Shown here piece by piece: positions 1 to 6,852 of a stretch of 58,390 nt of DNA (position 1 is its first letter; the number at the start of each line of letters is the position of its first letter). Made by a program: the position numbers and the translations under genes. The notes below the pieces were generated by a model. The model had not been told where the DNA came from and did no database searches. It worked only from the letters and a program-made list of their open reading frames with translations. Source of the stretch: a virus. Location: positions 1-58,390 of IMG/VR virus record IMGVR_UViG_3300049259_000203; one strand, given 5' to 3'.

Positions 1-127
1 GGGGTCCCGCTGCGTACCAACGTCGGGCCCGACGTCGACCTTGTCCGCGCCGTACTCCAGGCAGTTCCCGCAGAGGGATGACTGGCTGCCACGGAACAGC
101 ACCTTCGACACGTCCACCACGTCACGG
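1..127. repeat. 127-bp terminal direct repeat, left copy (circular join)
   Basis: Bases 1-127 are identical to 58264-58390. An exact repeat of this length at both ends is what a de Bruijn assembler with k=127 leaves on a circular contig, so it is most simply an assembly overlap and not a packaged terminal repeat. The repeat interrupts one gene: the reading frame that ends the window begins with GTG at 58381-58383, equivalent to 118-120 here. Confidence 0.95.
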
Positions 128-550
128 CCCTTCGACGTCGAACGGCGCGGTTGCCAGCTTCGCGCGGACCGCCGCGACCTCCGGCTCAAGACACGGCTCG
201 GTGTCCGAGTGCTCATCCTCGTACCGCTCCAGCGCCGCTATGACCGGCTCGACGCGGACGGCAACGGGCCGCCGCGGTTCGGCCGGTCGGTGCCTGCGCT
301 CGTCGTCTGGCTCGACGCGACGGCGGCCGGCGTCGGTGTGCATGACGAGCATCAGCTCGTAGACGACGGCGTCGACGTCGATCAGCCGCTCGCCCTTGAC
401 GAGCGCCGCGTACGCGGCGGCGTACGCCCGCGCGACTCGGGTCTGCATCTCGCCGATGGGCGGGGACGTCTCTGGTGCCGACGTCATCGCGACCCGGATC
501 GGGTGCTCGGGATCGGCGTCGTCCTCGATCGACAGCGTGAACCGGATCAT
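122..550 (-). CDS. hypothetical protein, 142 aa
   Basis: I do not recognise this family. The protein opens with a short beta-like stretch (MIRFTLSIEDD), continues as an Ala/Arg-rich helical region and ends in an acidic segment (ERYEDEHSDTE). There is no signal peptide, membrane segment or cysteine cluster. The ATG at 548-550 is preceded by a purine-rich GAGAGGGG site. The TGA at 122-124 lies in the terminal repeat; on the circle the next gene starts GTG one base further on, so this gene belongs to the run of small genes between terminase and the cold-shock gene. Confidence 0.75.
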   Translation of the reverse strand: MIRFTLSIEDDADPEHPIRVAMTSAPETSPPIGEMQTRVARAYAAAYAALVKGERLIDVDAVVYELMLVMHTDAGRRRVEPDDERRHRPAEPRRPVAVRVEPVIAALERYEDEHSDTEPCLEPEVAAVRAKLATAPFDVEGP

Positions 551-590
551 CGGTCGTGTCCCCTCTCGCGTTGGGGCGCGTACGTGCGGC

Positions 591-1038
591 TCACCTGTTC
601 CGGCCGCGGGTCTGCGTGATCGTACGCTCGCCGACCCACCAGACCCGGGACTTCGGCACCCTGCCGTGCACGCGGACTTCCTGGACCTCCGTGCCCCACA
701 TCGGGAGGACGTGCACGTTGTCGACGGCGGCGAGCTGCACCATCCACAGGTCCCACGTCTGCCCGACCTGGCCGACGACCTGCCCGCAGAGCTGCCACGC
801 GATCGACGGCGTCGGCGACAAGCACACGTACGGCGCGCGCCACGCGTTGAACTCGGCGATCTCCTCCGGCGTCGCCTGCCGGCGCACGATCCCGTCCTCG
901 CTCTCGTCCGTGACCTGCACGTCGGCCCGGCTTGAGCAGGCTGCGCGTCGACGCGCGCCGGCCGGGGACCAGCCCGAGGCGCTCGATCGACGCGCGGCGG
1001 TCCCTCGGGCTCCAGTGGTACTGCGCGTCGAGCCTCAT
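591..1038 (-). CDS. hypothetical protein split by an apparent +1 frameshift (possible ADP-ribosyltransferase-like fold)
   Basis: The start ATG (1036-1038) overlaps the upstream stop as TGATG and begins MRLDAQYHWSPRDRR. This frame stays gene-like through SLLKPG near position 925-945 and then becomes Arg-rich nonsense. The +1 frame picks up with DVQVTDESEDG and runs to the stop at 591. Together they give about 148 residues. The YHWSP...SIE..GL.PGR opening and the later YVCLSP...AW block recall small phage proteins with an ART/KptA-like architecture; that comparison is from memory and weak. The break could be an assembly indel, a real mutation or recoding. The downstream frame has its own GTG at 918-920. 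Confidence 0.6.
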
Positions 1039-1370
1039 CAGAACAACGCCTCCTGTCGGTCCGCGAGCAGGTCGACCCACTCGTCGCCCGCCGGCCCCAT
1101 GTCGTGCACGCTCATCGCCCCGCACGCCGGGCAGTACGTCGCCGAGACGCGCAGCGTCGGCCACCGCGCGTCGTGCAGCCGCGGCACGTCGCCGCGCGGG
1201 TCCGGGGCGACCATCCCGACGTTCATCAGCGACTCGCCGTGCCCGCACGCCTCGCACAGCACCTGCCCGCCCGGGCAGAGGAACGCGATGCCGCGCTTCC
1301 ACCCGCGCCAGACGATCGGCCGGCCGTCGAGCTCGGCGACCGGCGGCGCGTCGGGAACGGGCTCGATCAT
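1038..1370 (-). CDS. zinc-ribbon hypothetical protein, 110 aa
   Basis: The 110-residue protein has two CxxC knuckles: CEAC near residues 39-42 and CPAC near 80-83. These could bind one zinc ion. The first pair is preceded by FLCPGGQVL and the second follows an SATY strand, a zinc-ribbon layout. The ATG at 1368-1370 overlaps the TGA of the upstream nuclease gene. I do not know its function; small zinc ribbons in phages are often adaptor or regulatory proteins. Confidence 0.75.
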   Translation of the reverse strand: MIEPVPDAPPVAELDGRPIVWRGWKRGIAFLCPGGQVLCEACGHGESLMNVGMVAPDPRGDVPRLHDARWPTLRVSATYCPACGAMSVHDMGPAGDEWVDLLADRQEALF

Positions 1371-1765
1371 CGGCCGCTCGTCCCCGGCACCCACGGCGGC
1401 ACGTCGTCGCCGTGCAGCAGGACCCGCTCCATCAGCGCCTGGTCGCGCGGCCGCCACAGCGCGACGTCGTGCCCGGCGGTGGCGAGCGCGTCGAGCCAGC
1501 GGAGCTGCTCGGGCGCCACCCGCCCGGTCTCCGTCTTGAGCTCGACGCACAGCGACCGGCGGCCCTTCACGAGGACCAGGTCGGGGAAGCCCGCGCGGAT
1601 CGCCTGCACGTACGACGTCCCGCGCCGGCTCACGCGCGGCATGTTGTCCGGCGCGTGGAACCAGAGCCACCCGCCGACGTGCGCAACGCCCTCGACGATG
1701 CGCTGCCACTGCGCCTCGGTCCACGAGCGGAGGTACATCTGGTCGGGCGTCAGTCGGGCAGGCAT
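1367..1765 (-). CDS. VRR-NUC-type nuclease (PD-(D/E)XK fold)
   Basis: The 132-residue protein carries the hallmarks of the VRR-NUC family: AGFPDLVLV near residues 58-66 supplies the catalytic Asp, and CVELKTETG near 73-81 supplies the E-x-K pair, followed by the helix with QLRWLDAL and the AGHDVALWRP strand. Stand-alone VRR-NUC proteins are structure-specific nucleases resembling Holliday-junction resolvases. It lies just downstream of terminase, where branch-clearing or packaging-linked nucleases are common. The ATG at 1763-1765 overlaps the end of the previous gene. Confidence 0.88.
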   Translation of the reverse strand: MPARLTPDQMYLRSWTEAQWQRIVEGVAHVGGWLWFHAPDNMPRVSRRGTSYVQAIRAGFPDLVLVKGRRSLCVELKTETGRVAPEQLRWLDALATAGHDVALWRPRDQALMERVLLHGDDVPPWVPGTSGR

Positions 1766-2025
1766 GGCTCTCCTCCATCGGTCGGCAGGTCGGTGACCGC
1801 CGTGTTCAGCGCGTACCGCTCCCACAGGATCAGCGGGTCGGGGTAGCCGCGGTCCTCCGCGACCTGGCGGACGTACCGCGCGCCCATGACCGCGACCCAC
1901 ACGCACGTCCGCCGGTCGGCGGCGTTGAGCAGCCGCATCGCCAGGTCGGTGTCGTCGGCGAGCAGCGCCGTGTAGATCGCGAGCGCGGCGTCGCGGGCGT
2001 CCTTCGACTCGGGCGGCAGCGTCAT
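1750..2025 (-). CDS. hypothetical protein, 91 aa
   Basis: This is a small soluble helical protein beginning MTLPPESKDARDAALAIY. No family is recognised. Its ATG (2023-2025) forms a 4-base overlap with the terminase large-subunit stop and its stop overlaps the VRR-NUC start by 16 bases, so it is translated as part of the terminase-nuclease operon. Confidence 0.75.
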   Translation of the reverse strand: MTLPPESKDARDAALAIYTALLADDTDLAMRLLNAADRRTCVWVAVMGARYVRQVAEDRGYPDPLILWERYALNTAVTDLPTDGGEPCLPD

Positions 2026-3515
2026 CGGCGGCGCTGCCCACGTCGGGCGGCGCGGCCGCGGGACTGCACGCTCGCCTCGGGCATCACGTCGATGAACAGG
2101 TCGGTCAGCGCCCACACCAGCGAGTCCATCTCGTCGGGGGAGCCGCCGTCCTTCGAGCCCGGCACCCAGGTCTTCATCTGGTCCTCGACGGCCTCGTACA
2201 GCTCGACGGGCCCGACGTGGTGCACCAGGACCTTCTCGTACAGCGTCGACACCGGCTCGGCGCGGGTGATCTTGCCGCGGGTGGCGGTGACGTTGCGTAC
2301 GACGACGCTCGGGTCGATGAGGTTGATGACGGCCGGAATCCAGTCACCGCCGTTGTTGTCCTCGACGATGATCGCGTCGGCCAGCTCGTCGTGGTAGAGC
2401 TGGATCGCCCGCGCCGCGGCCTGCTCAGGGCGTCCGTGCAGCCCCTCGTTGTGCAGCACGTACCCGTGCGGGCGTCCGGTGCCGAACGTGCGGGACCGTC
2501 CGCCGTCGCGGCCGGCGACGGTGATGCCGTGGTTGTCGCTCGTCTCCTTCGACTTCGCCGCCGGGTCGATCGCGACGACGACACGCGTCAGGTCGGGCAC
2601 CTGGTCGCGGTTGAGCCGGAACCCGGGCTGGTCGAACATCGCCTGCACCCACAGCGCGCCCTCGACGTCTTCGAGCAGCTCGCCGGCGAGCTCCTGCCGG
2701 CCGACGCGGGTGCCGGCGTACGTGCCCTCCAGCTCCTCCAGGACGGCCCGCGACAGGTTCGCGATGTTGTCGCGCATGTGGCCGCGGGTGATCGCGATGC
2801 GGCCGTCGGGCTTGTCGGCGCGCCGGAGCAGCGCCTTGACGTGCTTGAGCGGCTTCGGCGTGGTCGTGACGACGATCTGCATCTCGTCGGACTCGCGCAT
2901 CGCGAACATCAGGTTGTCCCACACGTCGAACGCGTCGGTCTCGGCGCAGGCGGCGTACTCGTCGAGCCACGCCTTGTCGAACGCGTAGCCGCGGATCGCC
3001 TCCGGGCTCGCGGCGGCGAACCCGCGGATCGTCGACCCGTTCCGCAGCGTGATCGACAGGTCGCCGGCCGACCGGTTGTAGACCAGGACCTCCTCGGGCG
3101 GGATGACGCGGATGATCCCGGCCTTCGGCGCCTCGAAGCAGACGTTCCGGCACTCGCGGTGCGTCGGCGCGATCACCGCCACCGCGCGCGGCCGCTCGCT
3201 GGTCCACTTCTTCACCGTCTCGGCGCCGGTGCGGGTCTTCCCCCAGCCTCGGCCGGTGAGGATCAGCCAGATGATCCACAGCAGCGGCACGACGGGGAGG
3301 CGCTGCGTCGCGCGGGCGTGCTTGTGCGTGAAGCCGGCGTGCGGCAGCCCGTCGCAGTCCGGGACGTCGCACTCCCAGCGGTAGCCGTCGCGCCTGATCT
3401 GCCGGTTCAGCTCCTCGCTTTCGAGGATGAGCTCCTCGGTGGTGAGCTCGCCGGGGTCGGCCAGCGCGAGCAGCTCCGCTGGTATCCGCGCCCCGCCGTG
3501 GTCGACGACCTTCAC
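2022..3515 (-). CDS. terL: terminase large subunit
   Basis: This ATP-driven DNA packaging motor and nuclease has 497 residues. The ATPase half has a Walker A (TGRGWGKTRTGAE, about residues 87-99), a Walker B (WLDEY, about 183-187) and a coupling TTTPKP segment (about 217-222). The RNase-H-like nuclease half shows the metal ligands AIDPAA (about 315-320), VEDNN (about 384-388) and DEMDSLVWA (about 461-469). I chose the GTG at 3513-3515 because GAGGAG lies 9 bases upstream and it begins 4 bases after the terS stop. A longer start at 3560 would overlap terS by 41 bases. It acts with TerS and docks on the portal. Confidence 0.96.
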   Translation of the reverse strand: MKVVDHGGARIPAELLALADPGELTTEELILESEELNRQIRRDGYRWECDVPDCDGLPHAGFTHKHARATQRLPVVPLLWIIWLILTGRGWGKTRTGAETVKKWTSERPRAVAVIAPTHRECRNVCFEAPKAGIIRVIPPEEVLVYNRSAGDLSITLRNGSTIRGFAAASPEAIRGYAFDKAWLDEYAACAETDAFDVWDNLMFAMRESDEMQIVVTTTPKPLKHVKALLRRADKPDGRIAITRGHMRDNIANLSRAVLEELEGTYAGTRVGRQELAGELLEDVEGALWVQAMFDQPGFRLNRDQVPDLTRVVVAIDPAAKSKETSDNHGITVAGRDGGRSRTFGTGRPHGYVLHNEGLHGRPEQAAARAIQLYHDELADAIIVEDNNGGDWIPAVINLIDPSVVVRNVTATRGKITRAEPVSTLYEKVLVHHVGPVELYEAVEDQMKTWVPGSKDGGSPDEMDSLVWALTDLFIDVMPEASVQSRGRAARRGQRRR

Positions 3516-3519
3516 CGGG

Positions 3520-4146
3520 CTACTCCTCGTCCATGATCCCGGCGACGCCGGCGAGGACACCGGACGACCCGGACTGCTCGTCGGCGATCCGCGCGTTCAG
3601 CTCCCGCATGACGGCGCGCGCCCGCTCGACCCGCTCCTCCGGGGACAGCGCCGCCAGGTCCTCCCGCGGCGCCGGCGCGCCACCCGGGCCGCCCGCGCTG
3701 GTCTTCCCGCTGCCCTGCTTCGGCGGGGGCTCGACGCCGTGCATCTTGTCGTCGCCGAGCGCCTTCCGTTCGAGCATGATGCCGAGCTCGAGGAAGATCG
3801 CGAGCTGGTTCGGGGACAGCTTCGTGGCGTCGAGGTTCTGGAGCCGCTCGACGACCTTGTTCTGGACGACGCCGGCGATGTTGGCGTGCCGCTCGGCGGC
3901 TTTGCGTCGCTTGGCGGCGAGCGCGATGCGGTACTCGCGTTCCTCGTTGCGGTCCCACGCTTCGGCTCGGGCGACCCAGCGGTGGTCTTTGGACCAGCGG
4001 GCGAGGAGCTGCGGGGACTTGCCCAACTCTCGCGCTACCTTCACCTGGCTGCGGGACGGCCCCATGTCGCGGTAGGCGGTGAAGGCTTCGTAGGCTCTCG
4101 CGCTCTCGCCTGGGCGTCGGTCCCAGGGGTGCGCGGGCGGGGGCAT
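3520..4146 (-). CDS. terS: terminase small subunit
   Basis: The 208-residue protein lies directly upstream of TerL and has the small-subunit layout. It has an N-terminal helix-turn-helix (SRSQVKVARELGKSPQLLARWSKDHRW, roughly residues 31-57, in two parts either side of the turn) with a W...R.EAWD continuation typical of phage TerS. A long basic helical oligomerisation region (about 70-130) and an acidic Pro/Gly-rich tail follow. It would recognise the packaging site and load TerL. GAGGAGA precedes the ATG at 4144-4146. The 244-bp gap upstream holds a parS-like palindrome and a terminator. Confidence 0.9.
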   Translation of the reverse strand: MPPPAHPWDRRPGESARAYEAFTAYRDMGPSRSQVKVARELGKSPQLLARWSKDHRWVARAEAWDRNEEREYRIALAAKRRKAAERHANIAGVVQNKVVERLQNLDATKLSPNQLAIFLELGIMLERKALGDDKMHGVEPPPKQGSGKTSAGGPGGAPAPREDLAALSPEERVERARAVMRELNARIADEQSGSSGVLAGVAGIMDEE

Positions 4147-4316
4147 TCGAGTCTCCTCGTCCGCGGTGGTGCTCGGTGTCCGGTGCCGCGCGGTCGGCGT
4201 TCCGGCGGGGTCAGGCTACGTGCGTGGGGGCGGTTGTCCGGGGATCGACGTGCGTGTCGGCCCGTCGTTGTCACTCTCTGTGGTGTTGTGACGGGTGTTG
4301 TCTACGGTGTGTGACG

Positions 4317-4332
4317 TGTTTCATGTGAAACA
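4317..4332. promoter_or_regulatory. parS-like 16-bp palindrome
   Basis: The sequence is TGTTTCATGTGAAACA: two perfect 7-base arms (TGTTTCA and TGAAACA) around a TG centre. The bacterial chromosomal parS consensus is TGTTTCACGTGAAACA (actinobacterial core GTTTCACGTGAAAC), so this differs at one central base. The same genome encodes a ParB with a GERR box at 24347-25264. I found no second copy by reading. Binding is inferred. Confidence 0.65.
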
Positions 4333-4336
4333 TGGT

Positions 4337-4371
4337 GCGGCCCCTCCCGTTGAGCGTCCGGGAGGGGCCGC
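4337..4371 (-). terminator. strong hairpin terminator after 4391-4828
   Basis: It has 13-bp perfect arms (4337-4349 and 4359-4371, GCGGCCCCTCCCG) around a 9-base loop, starting 19 bases downstream of the stop at 4391. A clear U-tract is lacking, as in many actinobacterial terminators. Confidence 0.85.
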
Positions 4372-4390
4372 GCGGCCTGCGGGGGCCGGT

Positions 4391-4828
4391 CTAGGTCTCG
4401 AACTCGGTCGGTCCGTCGGGCGTTTCGGCGAGATGGTTGAGGCCGGGGTGTGGGAACGGCCGGACGCACGGCGTTCGGATCGTGCGCATCTCCACGTCGG
4501 CGGTCGAGCCTCCGTAGCCGTACTCGGGGAACGCGTACTCGGTTGTGGCGTCGCAGCGGCGCGGCGCGAGCGGGAACGTCTTCTCGACGTAGGTCGGCGA
4601 CTCGTAGGGCTTGGCGCGCGCCACGAGCAGCTCGTCGGCGAGGCCGACGATGTCGCAGTACGGGAGCCGATTCCACTCGCCGACCGCGGCGACGCGCGGC
4701 TCGTACAGACCGCGCATCGTCTCCGGTCGCGCAGGGTTCACGTACAGCCAGTCGGTCGTCGGGATGCGCTCGTCGTCTGCGAACCGCTGCGCTATCGCCG
4801 AGTTCGTGGCGACGATCAGGACCTTCAT
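4391..4828 (-). CDS. hypothetical protein, 145 aa
   Basis: The protein begins with a hydrophobic beta strand and a small-residue turn (MKVLIVATNSAIAQRF), as in Rossmann-like folds. A TDWLYVNPARPETMRGL segment follows, and the C-terminus is Pro/Gly-rich. I do not recognise the family and see no catalytic signature. It is the last gene of its transcript: a strong hairpin follows, and it sits 9 bases below the gene at 4838. Confidence 0.75.
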   Translation of the reverse strand: MKVLIVATNSAIAQRFADDERIPTTDWLYVNPARPETMRGLYEPRVAAVGEWNRLPYCDIVGLADELLVARAKPYESPTYVEKTFPLAPRRCDATTEYAFPEYGYGGSTADVEMRTIRTPCVRPFPHPGLNHLAETPDGPTEFET

Positions 4829-4837
4829 GCGGGCTCC

Positions 4838-5470
4838 CTAGAACGGCGGGTAGTCGGTCCAGTCGGTGACGGGGTTGAGGTTCCAGGTCAGCCGCCCTTC
4901 CGGGTCGTACTCGGCGGGCACGGTCGGCGACTCGGCTGCGGGGTCGACGGGCTTGAGCTCGTTGCCCATGACGATGACGGCGAGGCCGGGCGGGTCGAAC
5001 CTCGGCTCGATGCGGAGGACGGTCAGGCCGTCGGGAAGCCCGAGCAGGCGCAGGAGCTGGTCGGGCCCGACGACGAGCCGCGCGCGGCGGTCGAGCGGCG
5101 ACGGCACCGCGTCGGCGGCCGCGCATCCGGGTCGGAGCGGCGCCGGCGTGGCCGGGAGCGGCTTCCACGGGTCGCCCGCAGCCGAGGACGTCGGCGGTGG
5201 AGTGCCGGGTGGCGCCGTGAGGACCTGCGCGCTGTCGGCATCGCGCGCGGCCTGGTCCTCGGCCGCGGCTTCGGCGGCCAGGTCCGGGTCGTAGCCGGCG
5301 TCGTCCTTCTCCTGCTGGATGCGCAGGTCGGCCTCGCGCTCCTCGTCGCGGGTCGGGAAGTGCCCGCCGCGCTGCTCGGCGTAGTGCGCGTGCGGCTCGG
5401 ACATGAGCAAGTCGCTCAGGTCCTCCGGGCCGCCGGGGTCGGTCGCTCCTGGGCTGGTGGCGCTGTCCAT
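4838..5470 (-). CDS. hypothetical protein, 210 aa, acidic/proline-rich linker
   Basis: The N-terminal third is acidic and charged (RDEEREADLRIQQEKDDAG). A Pro/Ala-rich linker follows (residues about 85-115), and then a more ordered C-terminal part with alternating hydrophobic strands (LLRLLGLPDGLTVLRIEPRF) and a W/P-rich end. No family is recognised. The ATG at 5468-5470 has AGAGGA 7 bases upstream. The terminator at 5495-5525 separates it from the previous gene, so it may have its own promoter or depend on readthrough. Confidence 0.75.
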   Translation of the reverse strand: MDSATSPGATDPGGPEDLSDLLMSEPHAHYAEQRGGHFPTRDEEREADLRIQQEKDDAGYDPDLAAEAAAEDQAARDADSAQVLTAPPGTPPPTSSAAGDPWKPLPATPAPLRPGCAAADAVPSPLDRRARLVVGPDQLLRLLGLPDGLTVLRIEPRFDPPGLAVIVMGNELKPVDPAAESPTVPAEYDPEGRLTWNLNPVTDWTDYPPF

Positions 5471-5494
5471 CGGGTTCCTCTCGGTCGTGGTGAA

Positions 5495-5525
5495 GCCCGG
5501 CCGGCGTCCCGTACGCCGGCCGGGC
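5495..5525 (-). terminator. hairpin terminator after 5535-5807
   Basis: The 13-bp perfect stem (5495-5507 with 5513-5525, GCCCGGCCGGCGT) closes on a 5-base loop and begins 10 bases after the stop at 5535. It isolates the gene 5535-5807 as a short transcript driven by the promoter at 5850-5878. Confidence 0.85.
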
Positions 5526-5534
5526 GGTCAGCGG

Positions 5535-5807
5535 CTACTCGTCGGTGACCTGGACCTCCACCAGGTCGTACGCCTGCCGGGAGACGGTCTTGCCGTCGAT
5601 GTGCTGGTCGGCGCCGGACTCGACGATCGCCTCGTGGGTGAGGCTGATCGCGTCGCCGCCCTGCGTGGTCTCGACGCTGGCGACGCGCCGCCACTCGGCC
5701 TTCGTGAGCGCGGCCGGGGTGGAGGCGAGCTCGCCGAGCCGGACGATGTCGCCCTGCTCCAGGTCGGCGATGCGGGCGAGCTTGATGTGAACGTACTTGC
5801 GGGCCAT
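5535..5807 (-). CDS. hypothetical protein, 90 aa, single-gene transcription unit
   Basis: This compact 90-residue protein (MARKYVHIKLARIADLEQGD) has several predicted beta strands and an acidic end. No family is recognised. It is notable for its setting. It has a complete member of the phage promoter family upstream (5850-5878), the consensus start-associated leader AGGAGGACCCGC before the ATG at 5805-5807, and its own terminator. That suggests a product made on its own, probably early. Confidence 0.8.
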   Translation of the reverse strand: MARKYVHIKLARIADLEQGDIVRLGELASTPAALTKAEWRRVASVETTQGGDAISLTHEAIVESGADQHIDGKTVSRQAYDLVEVQVTDE

Positions 5808-5849
5808 GCGGGTCCTCCTGTGAGAGAGACGGATGGTGCCTGTACATAC

Positions 5850-5878
5850 ATTATGTACGTTCGACGGGTCGGCGTACA
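5850..5878 (-). promoter_or_regulatory. phage-family promoter (TGTACG-17-CATAAT)
   Basis: Read on the minus strand: -35 TGTACG (5873-5878), 17-bp spacer, -10 CATAAT (5850-5855), then GTATGTACAG around the expected start point and a GAAACC element just upstream of the -35. The start region also forms a perfect inverted repeat GTACATA-CAT-TATGTAC (5842-5858 on the plus strand), a likely operator. It drives 5535-5807. Confidence 0.8.
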
Positions 5879-5908
5879 CGGTTTCGGGCAAGAAGACCGG
5901 CGCGTCCT

Positions 5909-6097
5909 CTACCGGCCAGCGTGCGCGAGCAGCATGACGAGGATCAGCGCCTTCACGCACGACGCGGCGACGATCAGCGTGCAGCCGACGAGCAGGCCGA
6001 CGGTGCGACGCTCGGCGACAAGCGGGAACGCGGCCGCGGTGACGATGATGCTGCCCTCCAGCGCGAGGCCGGCGACCGCGAGCACGTCCGCGCTCAA
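5909..6097 (-). CDS. small membrane protein, 62 aa, two TM segments
   Basis: The 62-residue protein has two hydrophobic helices, about residues 4-26 (ADVLAVAGLALEGSIIV) and 33-57 (VGLLVGCTLIVAASCVKALILV), separated by ERRT. The start is TTG at 6095-6097, overlapping the upstream TGA as TTGA; a GTG four codons later is the alternative. It could be a holin-like or superinfection-type membrane protein, but it lies far from the lysin, so I leave the role open. Confidence 0.65.
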   Translation of the reverse strand: MSADVLAVAGLALEGSIIVTAAAFPLVAERRTVGLLVGCTLIVAASCVKALILVMLLAHAGR

Positions 6098-6852
6098 CGG
6101 CCGTCCCCGTCCGGCTCCGGGGTGTTCTCGTACTCGACGCGCCAGCCGGGGTACCGCTCCGGGCCGTACTGCGCGCGCAGCTCGGCGAGCGCCTCGGGCG
6201 TCATCCACGGCGGCGTGCTGGCGTGGACGGCGCGCTGCTGCGCGAACAGGTCGGCGACGTGTTGCTCGAGCCGCCGCTGGAGGTCCGGCGGCGCGAAGTC
6301 GCGGACGATCGACGTGACGTCGATCGGGCCGAACTCGGTCTGCATCACCGCCACGGCGCGTATCCGGTGATCGGCGGCGGGGTCGACGGCGACCGCCGCA
6401 CAGCGCGTGCGGTACTCGGCCGCGGCGTCGTCCAGGCCGGCGTTCAGGAACGCGTCCCTCGTCGCGTCCCGCCGGGCTCGCGCGGTGGCGAGCTGCTCGT
6501 CGAGCGTGTCCTGGATGCGGCGTACGGCGTCGCGGGCGGCCTCGGGTGACCAGCCGGTAGCCACGGTGGTCCACGGGCCGCCGTCGACGGGGCCCACGCC
6601 TGGGCGGTGCGGCGTCGGCGGCTCGTACATCGCGAGCTGGCGCATCAGGTCGTCGAGGCGCTGCTGCGGGTCGTACACGCGGCCGGCGGCGAACAGCGCG
6701 CGGAGCCGCTCGGTGCGCTTGGGCGTCGCGGTCGTCCACTCCTCGAAGCCCGGTGGCGGCTCGGTGCGCGGTTCGCGGGTCAGCCCCTCGACCATGCGCT
6801 GCACGGCGTCGACGGCCTGCGTGGGACGCGCGCGGCGGTGTTCGTGCGTCAT
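6094..6852 (-). CDS. hypothetical protein, 252 aa
   Basis: This largely helical, charged protein has no recognisable domain. The N-terminal 60 residues are Arg/Pro-rich, the centre (about 100-150) is an Ala/Arg/Glu helix with coiled-coil character (RRIQDTLDEQLATARARRD), and the C-terminus ends in an acidic tail (NTPEPDGDGR). A DPAADHRIRAVAVMQ segment near 157-171 may be an ordered strand-helix unit. The ATG at 6850-6852 overlaps the stop of the gene at 6849-7400. Confidence 0.75.
   Translation of the reverse strand: MTHEHRRARPTQAVDAVQRMVEGLTREPRTEPPPGFEEWTTATPKRTERLRALFAAGRVYDPQQRLDDLMRQLAMYEPPTPHRPGVGPVDGGPWTTVATGWSPEAARDAVRRIQDTLDEQLATARARRDATRDAFLNAGLDDAAAEYRTRCAAVAVDPAADHRIRAVAVMQTEFGPIDVTSIVRDFAPPDLQRRLEQHVADLFAQQRAVHASTPPWMTPEALAELRAQYGPERYPGWRVEYENTPEPDGDGR

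Larger units (their letters stand above)
4147..4390. other. 244-bp intergenic region upstream of terS (candidate pac/cos and partition region)
   Basis: There is no reading frame here that looks like a gene. The region holds, from right to left, the terminator hairpin 4337-4371, the parS-like palindrome 4317-4332 and a T/G-rich stretch (about 4225-4316) that is less G+C-rich than its surroundings. Its position just before terS makes it a natural candidate for the packaging recognition site and for a late promoter. I could not define a convincing -35/-10 pair. Confidence 0.6.

Noticed and set aside
547-1302. Minus-strand frame of 251 codons across 547-1302 as one protein
   Set aside because: Only the part from MRLDAQ to LLKPG looks coding; the rest is Arg-rich. 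It is better explained as the first half of the frameshifted gene 591-1038.
2217-3536. Long plus-strand open frame opposite terminase (and similar ones opposite the tape measure, capsid and UvrD-like genes)
   Set aside because: They are rich in Arg, Val, Gly and Leu, follow the codon positions of the real minus-strand gene, lack ribosome sites and show no family motifs. High G+C alone keeps them open.
5909-6097. Calling this two-TM protein the phage holin
   Set aside because: It lies 28 kb from the endolysin in the early region. The protein at 33465-33770 has the better layout and position.
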